From Uliginosibacterium sp. 31-16 (GTDB taxonomy: Bacteria > Pseudomonadota > Gammaproteobacteria > Burkholderiales > Rhodocyclaceae): 64,000 nucleotides of DNA. The notes beneath the pieces are model-generated. The model was not told where the DNA came from. It saw only the letters and a program-made list of their open reading frames with translations, and searched no databases. The first letter of the stretch is position 1; each line of letters opens with the position of its first letter. The stretch lies in contig NZ_JAVALZ010000001.1 of the NCBI RefSeq assembly GCF_030730865.1, forward strand, positions 248,001-312,000, written 5' to 3'. Position numbers and translations under genes: made by a program. Of the stretch, positions 1 to 9,219 are shown piece by piece.

Positions 1-352
1 GATGATCCAGCTCCGGCGTGCGCCCACCGCGCCGCTCGAACACCGCAACGCGAAAGCCGCCGGCATGCGCCAGGGTGTCGCCGCCGGGCAGGCACATCGG
101 CGGCACAGCCGGAATCTCGTGCTCAGCCAGCAGTTGCGTGAAAGCATGCTCTTCGCGGATTGCCGCGTCAGACCAGCGCTCGGGGCGGTAGAACTTGGCG
201 ACGACGAAGCCGCCCTCCTCCAGCCCGGCCTGATAGACGCGGTTCTCGTAGCTGTTCAGCGCCAGCAGGCGCCCGTCGGTGCGGAGCCCCGTCGCATCGA
301 TAGCGTCCAGCACCCGATCCGGCGTGAGCGTGGAGAAAGGATGAGCGCTCAA
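1..352 (-). CDS. srkA: Stress response kinase A-like protein (N-terminal part, cut by the window edge)
   Basis: The visible 117 residues include LNSYENRVYQAG and VAKFYRPERWSDAAIREEH, the characteristic N-lobe of SrkA/YihE, a Ser/Thr protein kinase of the aminoglycoside-phosphotransferase fold linked to stress survival in enterobacteria. The catalytic lobe lies beyond the window. The only start in this frame after an upstream stop is TTG at 352, with GCGAGG about 7 nt before it, so I use TTG. It follows the membrane-protein gene by 30 nt on the same strand and may be co-transcribed. The family call is firm; the cellular target is unknown. Confidence 0.85.
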   Translation of the reverse strand, partial: MSAHPFSTLTPDRVLDAIDATGLRTDGRLLALNSYENRVYQAGLEEGGFVVAKFYRPERWSDAAIREEHAFTQLLAEHEIPAVPPMCLPGGDTLAHAGGFRVAVFERRGGRTPELDH

Positions 353-382
353 TGGGCAACCTCGCTGAAGGCGATGTCGGGC

Positions 383-1315
383 TTAATTGCGCACCTTCTC
401 AGCCTCGAGAAATATCTCGCGATAAGCAACATGAGCAGACGTGAACACCAGCGCAAGTATAGGAATCGAGATCAATGCCACGAGACAGGCCGACAGTAGT
501 TTCGCAACGCCGGCAAGCAGCGGCGACATCGACGCCAAGTAAGCCAGCAAGTCGCTTGCTTCGTAAAAAATAAGCGTGCCAAGAAAAATCGCCGGAGCAA
601 TAACAAGAAAAACCGCAGTCAGGCCGGGTTTGATGTTGCGCCAGGAACCCGATCTAGCACAGAACAATGCATCGCCAGGCGATAAGCCGTGAAGCATCAC
701 CAGTGCCTGACCAAACAGAAAAGCTTGGCAGGAATAGACGGCCCCGGCCGTGAATAGTGCCAAACACAGGAGAAGGCCAAGTGGAGTGGTTAACACAACA
801 GAGGGGTCAACCAGAGCGGCTCTCGGGAAGAAAAACCGCCCGAACAAAAGCATGAAAACGGCAAAGCCAAACAACAGCAACAGAACACGACCTGCGTATC
901 GAACGCCAAACCCGAGTTGTTTTCCCCGACAACGCCAAGGCCCGGAAAACAACAGACGTAAATCCAGAGTCCCGTAGCGACCAAGGTTTTCACTTGCCAA
1001 CACCACGCCTCCCGTCAGCAACAACAGCAACACAATTTGCATGAATAGGGGAACGACCATCGGTAATGCATCTTGCAAGAAAAGCACTAGCAACCAAGGC
1101 AAGACACTGACGCCCACATACATCAACAGCATGAGCAGCCATCCGCCTGGCTGCACAGCAAACAGGCGCCACGCGGTGATGCACCAGCGAACACCCCGCC
1201 AGGCGGGCCACGCATTCCCGCGCGGAATCAGCGTCCCCTGAACAAACAGTGGCTCAATCTCATCCTGCAGACTGGCCGTGGGTGGCAGGTAGGGATTGCG
1301 AAGATGCTCTTTCAT
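383..1315 (-). CDS. BPSS1780-family polytopic membrane protein
   Basis: A protein of about 310 residues that starts MKEHLRNPYLPP, the short N-terminal NPY-PP motif seen in a large group of uncharacterised proteobacterial membrane proteins. It is followed by several long hydrophobic stretches (roughly residues 55-80, 85-105, 140-165, 180-205, 235-260 and 275-300), so an inner-membrane location is clear. The start at 1315 is preferred over an upstream in-frame ATG at 1366 because AAAGGG lies 7 nt before it and the longer form would overlap the upstream gene. The family resembles BPSS1780 of Burkholderia. No function is known and none is proposed. Confidence 0.75.
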   Translation of the reverse strand: MKEHLRNPYLPPTASLQDEIEPLFVQGTLIPRGNAWPAWRGVRWCITAWRLFAVQPGGWLLMLLMYVGVSVLPWLLVLFLQDALPMVVPLFMQIVLLLLLTGGVVLASENLGRYGTLDLRLLFSGPWRCRGKQLGFGVRYAGRVLLLLFGFAVFMLLFGRFFFPRAALVDPSVVLTTPLGLLLCLALFTAGAVYSCQAFLFGQALVMLHGLSPGDALFCARSGSWRNIKPGLTAVFLVIAPAIFLGTLIFYEASDLLAYLASMSPLLAGVAKLLSACLVALISIPILALVFTSAHVAYREIFLEAEKVRN

Positions 1316-1362
1316 TTCGAAACCCTTTACTCGGACAGGAAGAAGGCCGCCAGAAAAACGAC

Positions 1363-2466
1363 TCACCCGCGCGCATCACCCCAGCGCAGCGGGCAGCGGT
1401 CATCGCCCACGTAGACGGTGTGGCCGGTGCGGTCGACGTAGTAACGCGCCGACACGATCATCTCGGCAAAGGTCATGCTGGCGCCGATGCGGGTGTACTC
1501 GAAGAGCACGCTGCGCACCACCGTCGCGCCCTTGCGGATGTGGCTGCCATGGCCGATCCAGGTCGGGCCGATGATGGTGGCGCCTTCCTCGATTTTTACG
1601 GAAGAGCCGATGTAGACCGGGCCTTCAATGTTCACCTTGTCCCAGTCGATGTGGGTGTTCAGTCCGACGAACACGCCCGGGCGCACTTCCTTGCCGGGCA
1701 TGTCCATCTGCGCCACTTCGCCGCGCAGCACGCGTTGCAGCACGGTCCAGTAGTCGGTAACGCGACCGATGTCGATCCAGTTGAAGAAGCGGTTCTGGGC
1801 GAAGAAGGGCTTGCCCTGTGCCACCAGCGCGGGGAACAGTTCGCTGCCGATGTCATACACCTTGCCGGAGGGCACCATGTCCATCACGGCCGGTTCGAAG
1901 ATGTAGATGCCGGTCGAGGCCAGCGTGCTTTTGGCTTCTTCGGGCGCAGGTTTTTCCTGGAAGGAGATGATCCGGCCGTCTTCGTCCGACACGACGATGC
2001 CGTAGTTCTTCACTTCGGACAGCGGCACGTCCAGCGTCACCACGCTGGCAATCGCCCCCTTGGCCTTGTGCTCGGCCACGGCGGCGGTGATATCCAGATC
2101 GATGATCGCGTCACCACACAGCACCAGCGTCGTTTCGTCGAAGAAGCCGGAGTTGTCTTGGATGTGCTTCATGCCACCGGCCGAGCCAATCGGGCGCGGC
2201 ACGATGTCGCCGTGCTCGTAGGCCCCCTCGTACGAATAGCCGATCTCCACGCCCCAGCGGTGACCGTCACCGAAGTACTCCTCGATCTTGCGGTGCATGA
2301 AGGCCACGTTGATCATGATTTCGCGCACGCCATGGCGCGCGAGGTGCTCAATGATGTATTCGAGCACCGGCTTGCCGAGGATGGGAATCATCGGTTTTGG
2401 GATGTCCTTGGTCAGCGGACGCACGCGGGTGCCCTGCCCTGCCGCCAGAATCATTGCCTTTGCCAT
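1363..2466 (-). CDS. NDP-sugar pyrophosphorylase (sugar-phosphate nucleotidyltransferase with C-terminal beta-helix)
   Basis: Residues 1-235 are a nucleotidyltransferase domain: MILAAGQGTRVRPLT with IPKPMIPI is the nucleotide-binding G-x-G-T-R-x-R-P-x-T...PKP signature, and LVLCGDAIIDLD holds the metal-binding Asp. From about residue 255 the chain has the hexapeptide rhythm of a left-handed beta-helix (for example VYIGSSVKIEEGATIIGPTWIG). This architecture fits GDP-mannose or NDP-glucose pyrophosphorylases making activated sugars for surface glycans, but the base and sugar cannot be fixed by eye. It is longer than MurU (about 220 residues), so it is not the usual amgK partner. The start has GGAGG 8 nt upstream. 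Confidence 0.85.
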   Translation of the reverse strand: MAKAMILAAGQGTRVRPLTKDIPKPMIPILGKPVLEYIIEHLARHGVREIMINVAFMHRKIEEYFGDGHRWGVEIGYSYEGAYEHGDIVPRPIGSAGGMKHIQDNSGFFDETTLVLCGDAIIDLDITAAVAEHKAKGAIASVVTLDVPLSEVKNYGIVVSDEDGRIISFQEKPAPEEAKSTLASTGIYIFEPAVMDMVPSGKVYDIGSELFPALVAQGKPFFAQNRFFNWIDIGRVTDYWTVLQRVLRGEVAQMDMPGKEVRPGVFVGLNTHIDWDKVNIEGPVYIGSSVKIEEGATIIGPTWIGHGSHIRKGATVVRSVLFEYTRIGASMTFAEMIVSARYYVDRTGHTVYVGDDRCPLRWGDARG

Positions 2467-2513
2467 CGTTTTTCCTCCGTCTTCTGCTTTTGGGTGTCAG
2501 TGCGGCCAGCATC

Positions 2514-2624
2514 CTGAAGAGCCGCACCCCGCCTTGTTCTTCAGCCGGCATGCCGCAAAAGGCATGCCGGACAACACGCTACAGCCAGGATGCCTGAAGA
2601 AGCACGCCACAAGCGGCTCTTCAG
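2514..2624. repeat. 111-bp intergenic repeat, copy A
   Basis: Best-preserved copy of a dispersed family. It begins CTGAAGAGCCGC (2514-2525) and ends with the exact inverse GCGGCTCTTCAG (2613-2624). The centre holds a 10-bp perfect hairpin, CCGGCATGCC (2545-2554) with GGCATGCCGG (2561-2570) and a 6-nt loop. It sits between ksgA and the nucleotidyltransferase gene and overlaps the ksgA stop codon. Confidence 0.8.
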
Positions 2625-3415
2625 CCGGCTAAATCCGTCTTATGCTCCACCAGATAATCAGTGATCCGCACGTAATCCTGCACGCTCAATGTTTCACCCC
2701 GCGCCTGCGGATTGATGCCCAGCGCGGCAAAGTCCGCGTCGCTCACATGGTCGCGCAAGGTATTGCGCAAAGTCTTGCGGCGCTGACCGAAGGCGGCCGT
2801 CACGATCTTGCCAAGGAGCCCTTCATCGCGGCAGCTGCATTCGCTGGCCGGCCGGGGTTGCATGTAAACGATCGCCGAAGTCACCTTGGGCGCCGGCTTG
2901 AATGCGGTGGGCGGCACATCGAACAGGCTGGCCATGTTGAAACGGTACTGCAACATCACCGAGAGCCGGCCATAGGCTTCCGAATCCGGCTCGGCCACCA
3001 TGCGGTCGACCACTTCCTTCTGCAGCATGAAAGTCATGTCGCGCACGCGCTCGGCGTAGCTGGCGAAATGAAACAGCAGCGGCGTGGAGATGTTGTAGGG
3101 CAGATTGCCGACCACGCGCAGCGGCGCCGGAAGCGTGCCGAAATCGAATTTCAGCGCGTCGCCTTCGTGAATGGTGATCTGCGCCGGCGACCAGGTCTGC
3201 TTGAGCTTGGCAATCAGGTCGCGGTCGATTTCCACCACATGCAGGTGCCCGCAGGCCGCCTGCAGCGGCACGGTGATGGCACCCAGACCGGGACCGATCT
3301 CGACAATCGCCTCGCCCGGCTTGGGCGCAATGGCATCGATGATCTGGCGGATGATGCCGGCATCGGAGAGAAAGTTCTGCCCGAAACGTTTGCGGGCGAT
3401 ATGACCTTGAGGCAT
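2621..3415 (-). CDS. rsmA (ksgA): 16S rRNA (adenine1518-N6/adenine1519-N6)-dimethyltransferase
   Basis: The enzyme dimethylates two adjacent adenines in the 3'-terminal helix of 16S rRNA late in 30S assembly. The family hallmarks are all present: the N-terminal [13 protein letters not shown]-binding motif [14 protein letters not shown], the acidic VVEIDRDL, and the catalytic NLPYNIS. Length is 264 residues, close to the usual 270. The start at 3415 gives [13 protein letters not shown]; the longer open frame upstream overlaps the patatin-like gene and has no family sequence. The order with pdxA, surA and lptD is a conserved proteobacterial cluster. Confidence 0.96.
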   Translation of the reverse strand: MPQGHIARKRFGQNFLSDAGIIRQIIDAIAPKPGEAIVEIGPGLGAITVPLQAACGHLHVVEIDRDLIAKLKQTWSPAQITIHEGDALKFDFGTLPAPLRVVGNLPYNISTPLLFHFASYAERVRDMTFMLQKEVVDRMVAEPDSEAYGRLSVMLQYRFNMASLFDVPPTAFKPAPKVTSAIVYMQPRPASECSCRDEGLLGKIVTAAFGQRRKTLRNTLRDHVSDADFAALGINPQARGETLSVQDYVRITDYLVEHKTDLAG

Positions 3416-3431
3416 GCATTGGCGCGTGCAG

Positions 3432-4337
3432 TTATTGGCTGCGCGCGGCGATCTTTTCCTTGATTTTCGGGATGGCGGCAAAACCGGCCTGCTCGCCGCG
3501 CAGAATGGCCTCGTGGCGCTGCTGGAAATTCGCGGCAGGCAGACCATTGGTGTCGGGATGAATCACGATGTCGGCGTCGCGCAACTCGAACGCGCCGATG
3601 GTCGTGCCCATGATCGCGATGGTGTCGAGCATCAGATCGACGCTGCCCTGATTGCGCTTGCCGGAGGGGCGCCCGGAGATATCGACGGCAATCACGATAT
3701 CGGCTCCGAGCTGGCGGGCGGCGCGCACCGGGATCGGGCTGGTCAGCCCGCCATCCACGTACTCACGCCCCCGGATCAGTACCGGCGAAAACACCGCGGG
3801 AATCGATGACGAGGCACGCACCGCGGTGCCGACATTGCCTGCCGTGAACACGGCGGGCTGGCCATCGGCCAGATCAGTCGCCACCACCGCGAACTTGCGC
3901 TTGAGCCCTTCGATGGGTTTGCCCGCCACTTGCTGATTGATGAATTTCTCCAGTGCCTCGCCCTTGACGAAACCACGCTCGAAAATGGCCCAGTCGGTCA
4001 GCGCACTTTCATCGAGCTGGAAAGCCTGTTTCTGCAAGGCAAAGGCATCGTTGCCCGCCGCGTACAGGGCGCCCACCACGCTGCCGGCGCTGGTGCCCAC
4101 GATGATGTCCGGCACGATGCCGTTGGTTTCCAGCGCCTTGATCACCCCGATGTGGGCAAACCCGCGTGCCGCACCGCCCCCCAGCGCCAGCGCAATTTTC
4201 GGTCGAGGTTTCTGCACGACCGGCTGAACAAGCACCGGGACTGGTTTGACGGGTTCAGGCTCGGGTTTGCTGCCGGAAAAGAAGCAGCCGGCGAGGCATA
4301 GCGGGATCAGCAGGACAAGGGAGCGAAAGATTGGCAT
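3432..4337 (-). CDS. Patatin-like phospholipase lipoprotein (RssA-like)
   Basis: The 301-residue product starts with a short signal peptide ending in the lipobox LCLAGC, so it is probably an outer-membrane or periplasmic lipoprotein. The patatin domain (about 48-235) has the oxyanion glycine loop ALGGGAARG, the nucleophile elbow GTSAGS and the catalytic Asp in YVDGGLTSP, so the Ser-Asp dyad is intact. The family hydrolyses acyl esters of phospholipids; the true substrate is unknown. It lies 9 nt after pdxA and 16 nt before ksgA, inside an operon that normally lacks it. No Shine-Dalgarno sequence is obvious, so translation may be coupled to pdxA. Confidence 0.88.
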   Translation of the reverse strand: MPIFRSLVLLIPLCLAGCFFSGSKPEPEPVKPVPVLVQPVVQKPRPKIALALGGGAARGFAHIGVIKALETNGIVPDIIVGTSAGSVVGALYAAGNDAFALQKQAFQLDESALTDWAIFERGFVKGEALEKFINQQVAGKPIEGLKRKFAVVATDLADGQPAVFTAGNVGTAVRASSSIPAVFSPVLIRGREYVDGGLTSPIPVRAARQLGADIVIAVDISGRPSGKRNQGSVDLMLDTIAIMGTTIGAFELRDADIVIHPDTNGLPAANFQQRHEAILRGEQAGFAAIPKIKEKIAARSQ

Positions 4338-4346
4338 GGAAAAAGG

Positions 4347-5348
4347 TCAGGCTTGTGGCGCAGAGCCACTCAGCATGTTGAGAGCACATTCAATAGCGGC
4401 ATGCAGACTGCCCGGATCGGCTTTGCCCGACCCGGCCAGATCCAGCGCCGTGCCATGATCGACCGAAGTACGGATGATCGGCAGACCGAGTGTGACGTTG
4501 ATGCCGCCACCGAAAGTGGCAAACTTCAGTACCGGCAAGCCCTGATCGTGATACATCGCCAGCACCGCGTCACCTCGGACCAGCTGGTGCGGCGTAAACA
4601 GGGTGTCGGCCGGCAAGGGACCGATCAGTTGCATGCCTTCGGCACGCAATCTGGCCAGCACCGGTTCGATTACGTCGATCTCTTCGCGCCCCATGTGCCC
4701 GCCCTCACCCGCATGCGGATTCAGCCCCGCCACGAGAATGCGCGGTGCCGGCAATCCGAATTTGTCGCGCAGGTCTGTGTGCAGGATGCGCAGCACGGCT
4801 TCCAGTTCGTCGGCGATGATAGCCGCAGGCAGGTCCTTGAGCGCCAGATGGGTCGTCGCCAGAGCCACGCGCAACCAGCGTTGTGGCTGACCATATTCGC
4901 CCGCCAGCATCATCACCACGCGCGGGGTGGCTGTGCGCTCGGCCAGATATTCAGTGTGGCCGGTAAAGGGAATTCCGGCCTCGTTGATGATGCTCTTCTG
5001 CACCGGCGCCGTGATCATCGCCGCAAACTCACCCCGCATGCAGCCATCAATGGCGACATCCAGGGTGCTCAATACATAGGGCGCATTCGTCGCATCCAGC
5101 CGGCCAGCTTGCGCGGGAGCACCAAGCGGTACATGCCAGACCTCCAGCGAGCCGGGTGGAGGTACGGCATCGGCACGGTAGTCGACCAGCGTCACGGCTT
5201 CGCCGATCAGCCGGGCACGTTGTGCCAGCAGTTCGCGATCGCCGATCAGCACCAGCCGCGCCGGCCACGGCTTGCGTGCCAGCATGGCACACAGCTCGGG
5301 GCCAATCCCGGCGGGCTCGCCAGAAGTGATAGCCAGGACAGGCAACAT
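4347..5348 (-). CDS. pdxA: 4-hydroxythreonine-4-phosphate dehydrogenase
   Basis: PdxA oxidises 4-hydroxy-L-threonine phosphate with NAD in the DXP-dependent route to pyridoxal phosphate. The start [19 protein letters not shown] is typical. Metal and substrate ligands are visible in FTGHTEYLA, in [10 protein letters not shown] and in [11 protein letters not shown]. At 333 residues it is full length. It follows surA by 28 nt, in the same order as Escherichia and Pseudomonas (lptD-surA-pdxA-ksgA), so it is expected to be read from the lptD promoter. Confidence 0.96.
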   Translation of the reverse strand: MLPVLAITSGEPAGIGPELCAMLARKPWPARLVLIGDRELLAQRARLIGEAVTLVDYRADAVPPPGSLEVWHVPLGAPAQAGRLDATNAPYVLSTLDVAIDGCMRGEFAAMITAPVQKSIINEAGIPFTGHTEYLAERTATPRVVMMLAGEYGQPQRWLRVALATTHLALKDLPAAIIADELEAVLRILHTDLRDKFGLPAPRILVAGLNPHAGEGGHMGREEIDVIEPVLARLRAEGMQLIGPLPADTLFTPHQLVRGDAVLAMYHDQGLPVLKFATFGGGINVTLGLPIIRTSVDHGTALDLAGSGKADPGSLHAAIECALNMLSGSAPQA

Positions 5349-5376
5349 GGACGCGGGTCTTCAGGCAGGTGGCAAC

Positions 5377-6672
5377 TTATTCGGGCTTGATTTCCACCCA
5401 GGCGGCGTCGCGCAGCTGGCGCAGCCAGTCCTCGAAGGCTTCATCGATCTTGCGTTCGCGCAGTGCTTGGCGAGCTTCCATCTTGCGACGGTCCGCCGTG
5501 ACATCGACTTTCTTGCGCTCCAGCACCTGGATGATGTGCCAGCCAAAGGGAGACTCGATGGCCGCACTGATTTCGCCCGGCTTGAGTGCATTCATCGCAC
5601 GCTCGAATTCCGGCACTGTGTCTCCAGGCGACAACCAGCCCAGATCGCCACCCTTGGCCGCCGTGATGTCGGAAGAATGAACCCGGGCCATCTCGGCAAA
5701 GTCCGCTGCGCCGCCGCGAATGCGGATGGCGATGTCATCGAGGCGCTGCCGCGCCTTGTCGGCGGAGCCGGCAGCATCTCCGCGAACCAGGATGTGGCGC
5801 GCCCGCGTCTGCTCGACCTCAACCTTGCTCTCAGCGGCATCACGCAAATCCATCAGCTTGAAAACATGCAGACCCGCAGCACTGCGCAGGGTCTTGCTGA
5901 CCTCGCCCTTGCGCATGCCCGGCAAGAGTTCAGCGAAAATCGCGGGGACACGCTCCAGCGGGCGCCAATCAAGCGAGCCCCCCTGCATGGCATCCTGCGC
6001 CGCAGAATAAGAAGCGGCCAATTTGGCGAAGTCCTCGCCCTGACGGATCTGCCGCTGCAGTTCTTCGGCACGCAGGCTGAGTGCATTCAGCTGATCCGGC
6101 GTGGCGCCTTCGGGCGCCCGCAACAGGATATGGGAAACCAGATATTCACGCGCCTTGGGAGCCGTGGCGCCGGCGGCCAGCAAGGCATCCACCTCTCCCG
6201 GGCTGATCGTGATGCGGGCGTCGACTTCGCGTTCACGCAGTCGTGACATCAGGATTTCATTGCGGACATTGTCGCGGAACTGGTTCCAGACAATTCCCTC
6301 CTGCGCCAGAGCCTTGGGCATATCGGCCACCGCCAGCTTGTTCTGCTCGGCAATGCGTTGAATGGTGCGGTCCAGCGTCGCATCATCCACACTGAGTCCC
6401 CGCTGCTTTGCAGCCTGCAGTTGCACGCGTTCAATCACCATGCGGTCAAGCACCTGCCCCCGCAGCTGGCTGGCGGAGGGCTTCGGAGTGCCTTGCGCGG
6501 CCAGCAGACGCTCGGCCTGTGCGATCCGGGTATTGAGTTCGGACGCGGTAATGACCTCATCGTTGACCACCGCAACAACGCGATCCAGTTCGGCGGCATG
6601 CACGCACACCGGCAGGAGCAGGATGGCCAGCAGGCTACGGGTCAGACTCTTCATCATGGTTGCAACAGACAT
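5377..6672 (-). CDS. surA: Periplasmic peptidyl-prolyl isomerase and outer-membrane protein chaperone
   Basis: SurA escorts unfolded beta-barrel proteins, including LptD, across the periplasm. The order of parts is a signal peptide ending CVHAAELD, the N-terminal chaperone domain (about 25-170), then two parvulin domains that begin VSHILLRAPEG and ARHILVRGDAAG. The second carries the conserved GDLGWLSPGDTVPEF and SPFGWHIIQV. Length is 431 residues against about 428 in E. coli. Two starts are possible, ATG 6672 and the internal ATG six codons later; neither has a good ribosome site. It lies 24 nt after lptD, its main client. Confidence 0.95.
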   Translation of the reverse strand: MSVATMMKSLTRSLLAILLLPVCVHAAELDRVVAVVNDEVITASELNTRIAQAERLLAAQGTPKPSASQLRGQVLDRMVIERVQLQAAKQRGLSVDDATLDRTIQRIAEQNKLAVADMPKALAQEGIVWNQFRDNVRNEILMSRLREREVDARITISPGEVDALLAAGATAPKAREYLVSHILLRAPEGATPDQLNALSLRAEELQRQIRQGEDFAKLAASYSAAQDAMQGGSLDWRPLERVPAIFAELLPGMRKGEVSKTLRSAAGLHVFKLMDLRDAAESKVEVEQTRARHILVRGDAAGSADKARQRLDDIAIRIRGGAADFAEMARVHSSDITAAKGGDLGWLSPGDTVPEFERAMNALKPGEISAAIESPFGWHIIQVLERKKVDVTADRRKMEARQALRERKIDEAFEDWLRQLRDAAWVEIKPE

Positions 6673-6696
6673 GGTTTGTGAATTTACGGTAGGTAA

Positions 6697-9141
6697 TCAG
6701 GGCTGGGTGCTATCGCCGAACATCGGATCGCCCACGCCAGGCTCATTGATCTTGCCATATCCGCTCACGCTGCGCTTGAGCAGATTGACCGGATTGGAGC
6801 CCAGCGAAGCAAGGCCATTGAATTCAAGCTGCAGGAAGAAGGAATTGTTGCGCGTCTGGCCGGAGGTCTGGGCAGTGGTACGCATTGTCTGCCACACCCC
6901 GCGCAGCACCCAGCAGTCGCCTTTGTATTCGAGCCCTGCAATCGCTTCGGTCAAGCTGTGGTCCCGCAGGTTCAGGTTGTAGCGACCCACACCATACCAG
7001 CCGCCCCACAGGGGCCATTGTGCCGAGAAATCCAGGTCCCGGAACTGGTCACGCTGGTAGCGATAACTGACCGAGGCGACCTTGGAAAAATCGGGCTGGT
7101 AACGCAAGCCGGTCGTCGCACGCTGCCACAAGCCGGTGCGATGGTCGTACTGCAGGGCATTGTCAACCCACAGGTCGCGATGCACCCGTCCCGACGCTGC
7201 ACCCAGAATGTTGGCGACCCGCCCGGTACGCTGGGTTTCGCCCGGCATGGTCACGCGCTGATCTTCAAAGTAGTAACGCTGCGCCAGGGCCAGACGCAAC
7301 CATTCTTCGCCGGATGCGCTTTCGATCATGCGCGACTGCAAACCCGCGGTCATCTGATGGGAGTCCGCAATGCGATCCTGTCCGACGTAGCGGTTTTCGG
7401 AAAAAATCTGGGCGAAATTGAAATCCGCCACGCCAGAGTCGAAAACCGGAATCTCGCTCTGGTCACGGTAGGTGGACTTCACGAAGTAGAGACGCGGCTC
7501 CAGCGTCTGGATCTGTGCCTTGCCGCCAGAGCTGGTCTCGCGCTCAAAGATCACGCCGGAATCGAGTGACACAATCGGCACACTGCGGCCGAAATTCGAC
7601 TCGCCCTCAGTCGAACTGCGTCGGTTGATGTTGTAGCGCGACAGATGCACCCCGACCTTGGGCGTAAGGAAGAAGGCCGAACTCTGCATCGGGTAGGAAA
7701 CCTGCGGATACAGCGTGGTGCGCCGCCCCTCGTCCAGAGTAGGGTGCGCAAAGTCCGTGTACTCCATCGGCATGCTCAACGCCAGGCCGTGGAAATCCGA
7801 CTGCTTCGCCAGAGCCGTGATCTGCGGCATGCGGTTATACGGAGCATCGCCAGTCAGCACCTGATAGCGCTGCGCAAGAACGCCCGCAGAGAGCCAGGTT
7901 CCGCTGTTGTAGTTCAGATTGGCCTGCTGGTTGAGCGTCGACTGCGAGGTCGAGGTGATCTTCGAACTGAGATCCGAGAAATAGGTCTTGTCGGTCACCT
8001 GGGTGGCATCCACCGAGCCGCTCAGGCCATAGCCGAAATTCTGGTTATGCTTCCACGAGTACAGGGCTCGTGAATCCTTTGTGACCTTGTCTTCGCTCAG
8101 ATACTCGCCACGGAGACTGCCACTTTCCATGGGGGTCAGGTAACGCGCCTCGCCGCCAACCTGCATCCCGCGCCGGCTCATCCAGCGCGGGGCCAGCGTC
8201 GCATCATAGTTCGGAGCGATATTGAAGTAATACGGCACGGTGGCATCAAAGCCGGTGCTGTTGGTCGCACCGATGGTGGGCGGCAGAAAGCCCGACTGGC
8301 GCCCGCCATTGAGCGGAAACTCGGCCCACGGCATGTAGACCACCGGCACCCCCTTGAATACCAGGGTACTGTGGGTCGCCTCGCCTTTGTCGCGGTCAAA
8401 ATCCAGCTCCAGATCACTCATGCGCAGATACCAGGAAGGGTCCGGTATCGGGCAGGTGGTATAGGTCGAATTCTTCAGGCGGTAATGGTTTTCGCCTTCG
8501 AGCTTGAGCACATCTGCATGGCCCGAGCCAGACACCATTTGCGTCATCGGCGCCACCGGTCGACGGGTACTGGACCATGCATCGCCGCTCAGCTGGCGCT
8601 CGCGCTGCAGTTGATAGCTGGGCGTGTCGAATTCGCCGAACCAGGTATCCAGGTTCATCTGGGCCCGGGGCCCTTCAATGGAGTCCGCCCCCCGCACCAG
8701 CTTCACATTGCCCTGAGCCTGGATTTCGTTGGAGACCTGATCGTAGTAAAGACGATCACTGGTCAGCACCGTGTCACCGCGCTCCAGACGCACATTGTTC
8801 ACCGCGGTCATGTCGACCTGGTCGCGTCCGTCGATGCGTCCGGCCTCCACTGTCGTAACACGCGGATCGCGCGGCGGCGCCTTGCCACCTACCGAAGGAA
8901 CCACCACCAGCGCCTTGTTGCCCGTCACCGCGACACCGGGCTTGCTGGCAGCAGGCTTGCTGACGGCCGGCGGCGCAGCGGCAGGCGTGCTTTGGTCAGC
9001 CTTGGGTTCGCCCAGCAGGCGAGCATCGACCTGCAGCGAAGACTGGGCCAGCAAAGTACCAGGCAATGCCGCCAGCACGGCCAGGACAAGCAGTCGCGGG
9101 CGGGCGGGATAAGCGTGACGCAGGGGGCGGATTCGGTTCAT
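6697..9141 (-). CDS. lptD: LPS-assembly protein LptD (outer-membrane barrel)
   Basis: LptD with LptE inserts lipopolysaccharide in the outer leaflet. After a signal peptide ending TLLAQS comes an OstA/LptA-like jellyroll (about 90-215, with NNVRLERGDTVLTSDRLYYDQVSNEIQAQGNV written here as two parts: RLERGDTVLTSDRLYYDQ and SNEIQAQGNV), then a long barrel ending in aromatic-rich strands. The mature chain has only two cysteines, in YTTCPIPDPSW and YKGDCWVLRG, whereas the E. coli protein has four. The start at 9141 (MNRIRPLRH) has AAGG 5 nt upstream and gives a normal signal peptide; a longer frame begins at 9174. It heads the surA-pdxA-ksgA operon. Confidence 0.94.
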   Translation of the reverse strand: MNRIRPLRHAYPARPRLLVLAVLAALPGTLLAQSSLQVDARLLGEPKADQSTPAAAPPAVSKPAASKPGVAVTGNKALVVVPSVGGKAPPRDPRVTTVEAGRIDGRDQVDMTAVNNVRLERGDTVLTSDRLYYDQVSNEIQAQGNVKLVRGADSIEGPRAQMNLDTWFGEFDTPSYQLQRERQLSGDAWSSTRRPVAPMTQMVSGSGHADVLKLEGENHYRLKNSTYTTCPIPDPSWYLRMSDLELDFDRDKGEATHSTLVFKGVPVVYMPWAEFPLNGGRQSGFLPPTIGATNSTGFDATVPYYFNIAPNYDATLAPRWMSRRGMQVGGEARYLTPMESGSLRGEYLSEDKVTKDSRALYSWKHNQNFGYGLSGSVDATQVTDKTYFSDLSSKITSTSQSTLNQQANLNYNSGTWLSAGVLAQRYQVLTGDAPYNRMPQITALAKQSDFHGLALSMPMEYTDFAHPTLDEGRRTTLYPQVSYPMQSSAFFLTPKVGVHLSRYNINRRSSTEGESNFGRSVPIVSLDSGVIFERETSSGGKAQIQTLEPRLYFVKSTYRDQSEIPVFDSGVADFNFAQIFSENRYVGQDRIADSHQMTAGLQSRMIESASGEEWLRLALAQRYYFEDQRVTMPGETQRTGRVANILGAASGRVHRDLWVDNALQYDHRTGLWQRATTGLRYQPDFSKVASVSYRYQRDQFRDLDFSAQWPLWGGWYGVGRYNLNLRDHSLTEAIAGLEYKGDCWVLRGVWQTMRTTAQTSGQTRNNSFFLQLEFNGLASLGSNPVNLLKRSVSGYGKINEPGVGDPMFGDSTQP

Positions 9142-9219
9142 GAGAGCCTTGCTGAACAGATCAAGGAACGGCAACGCCGTGGCGCCAGCCGGGTTTGGTA
9201 AGATTGCCGGGCATTTTAC

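Noticed and set aside
1363-2466. Nucleotidyltransferase as MurU
   Set aside because: MurU is about 220 residues without a beta-helix; this one has 367 residues and a C-terminal hexapeptide domain.
1249-2517. Long plus-strand open frame of 422 codons opposite the nucleotidyltransferase gene
   Set aside because: It has a His/Val/Asp-rich composition typical of the antisense frame of a high-GC gene; the minus-strand product has clear catalytic motifs.
2545-2570. Intrinsic terminator of ksgA or of the upstream gene
   Set aside because: The hairpin is strong but has no T-run and lies in the centre of a 111-bp repeat.
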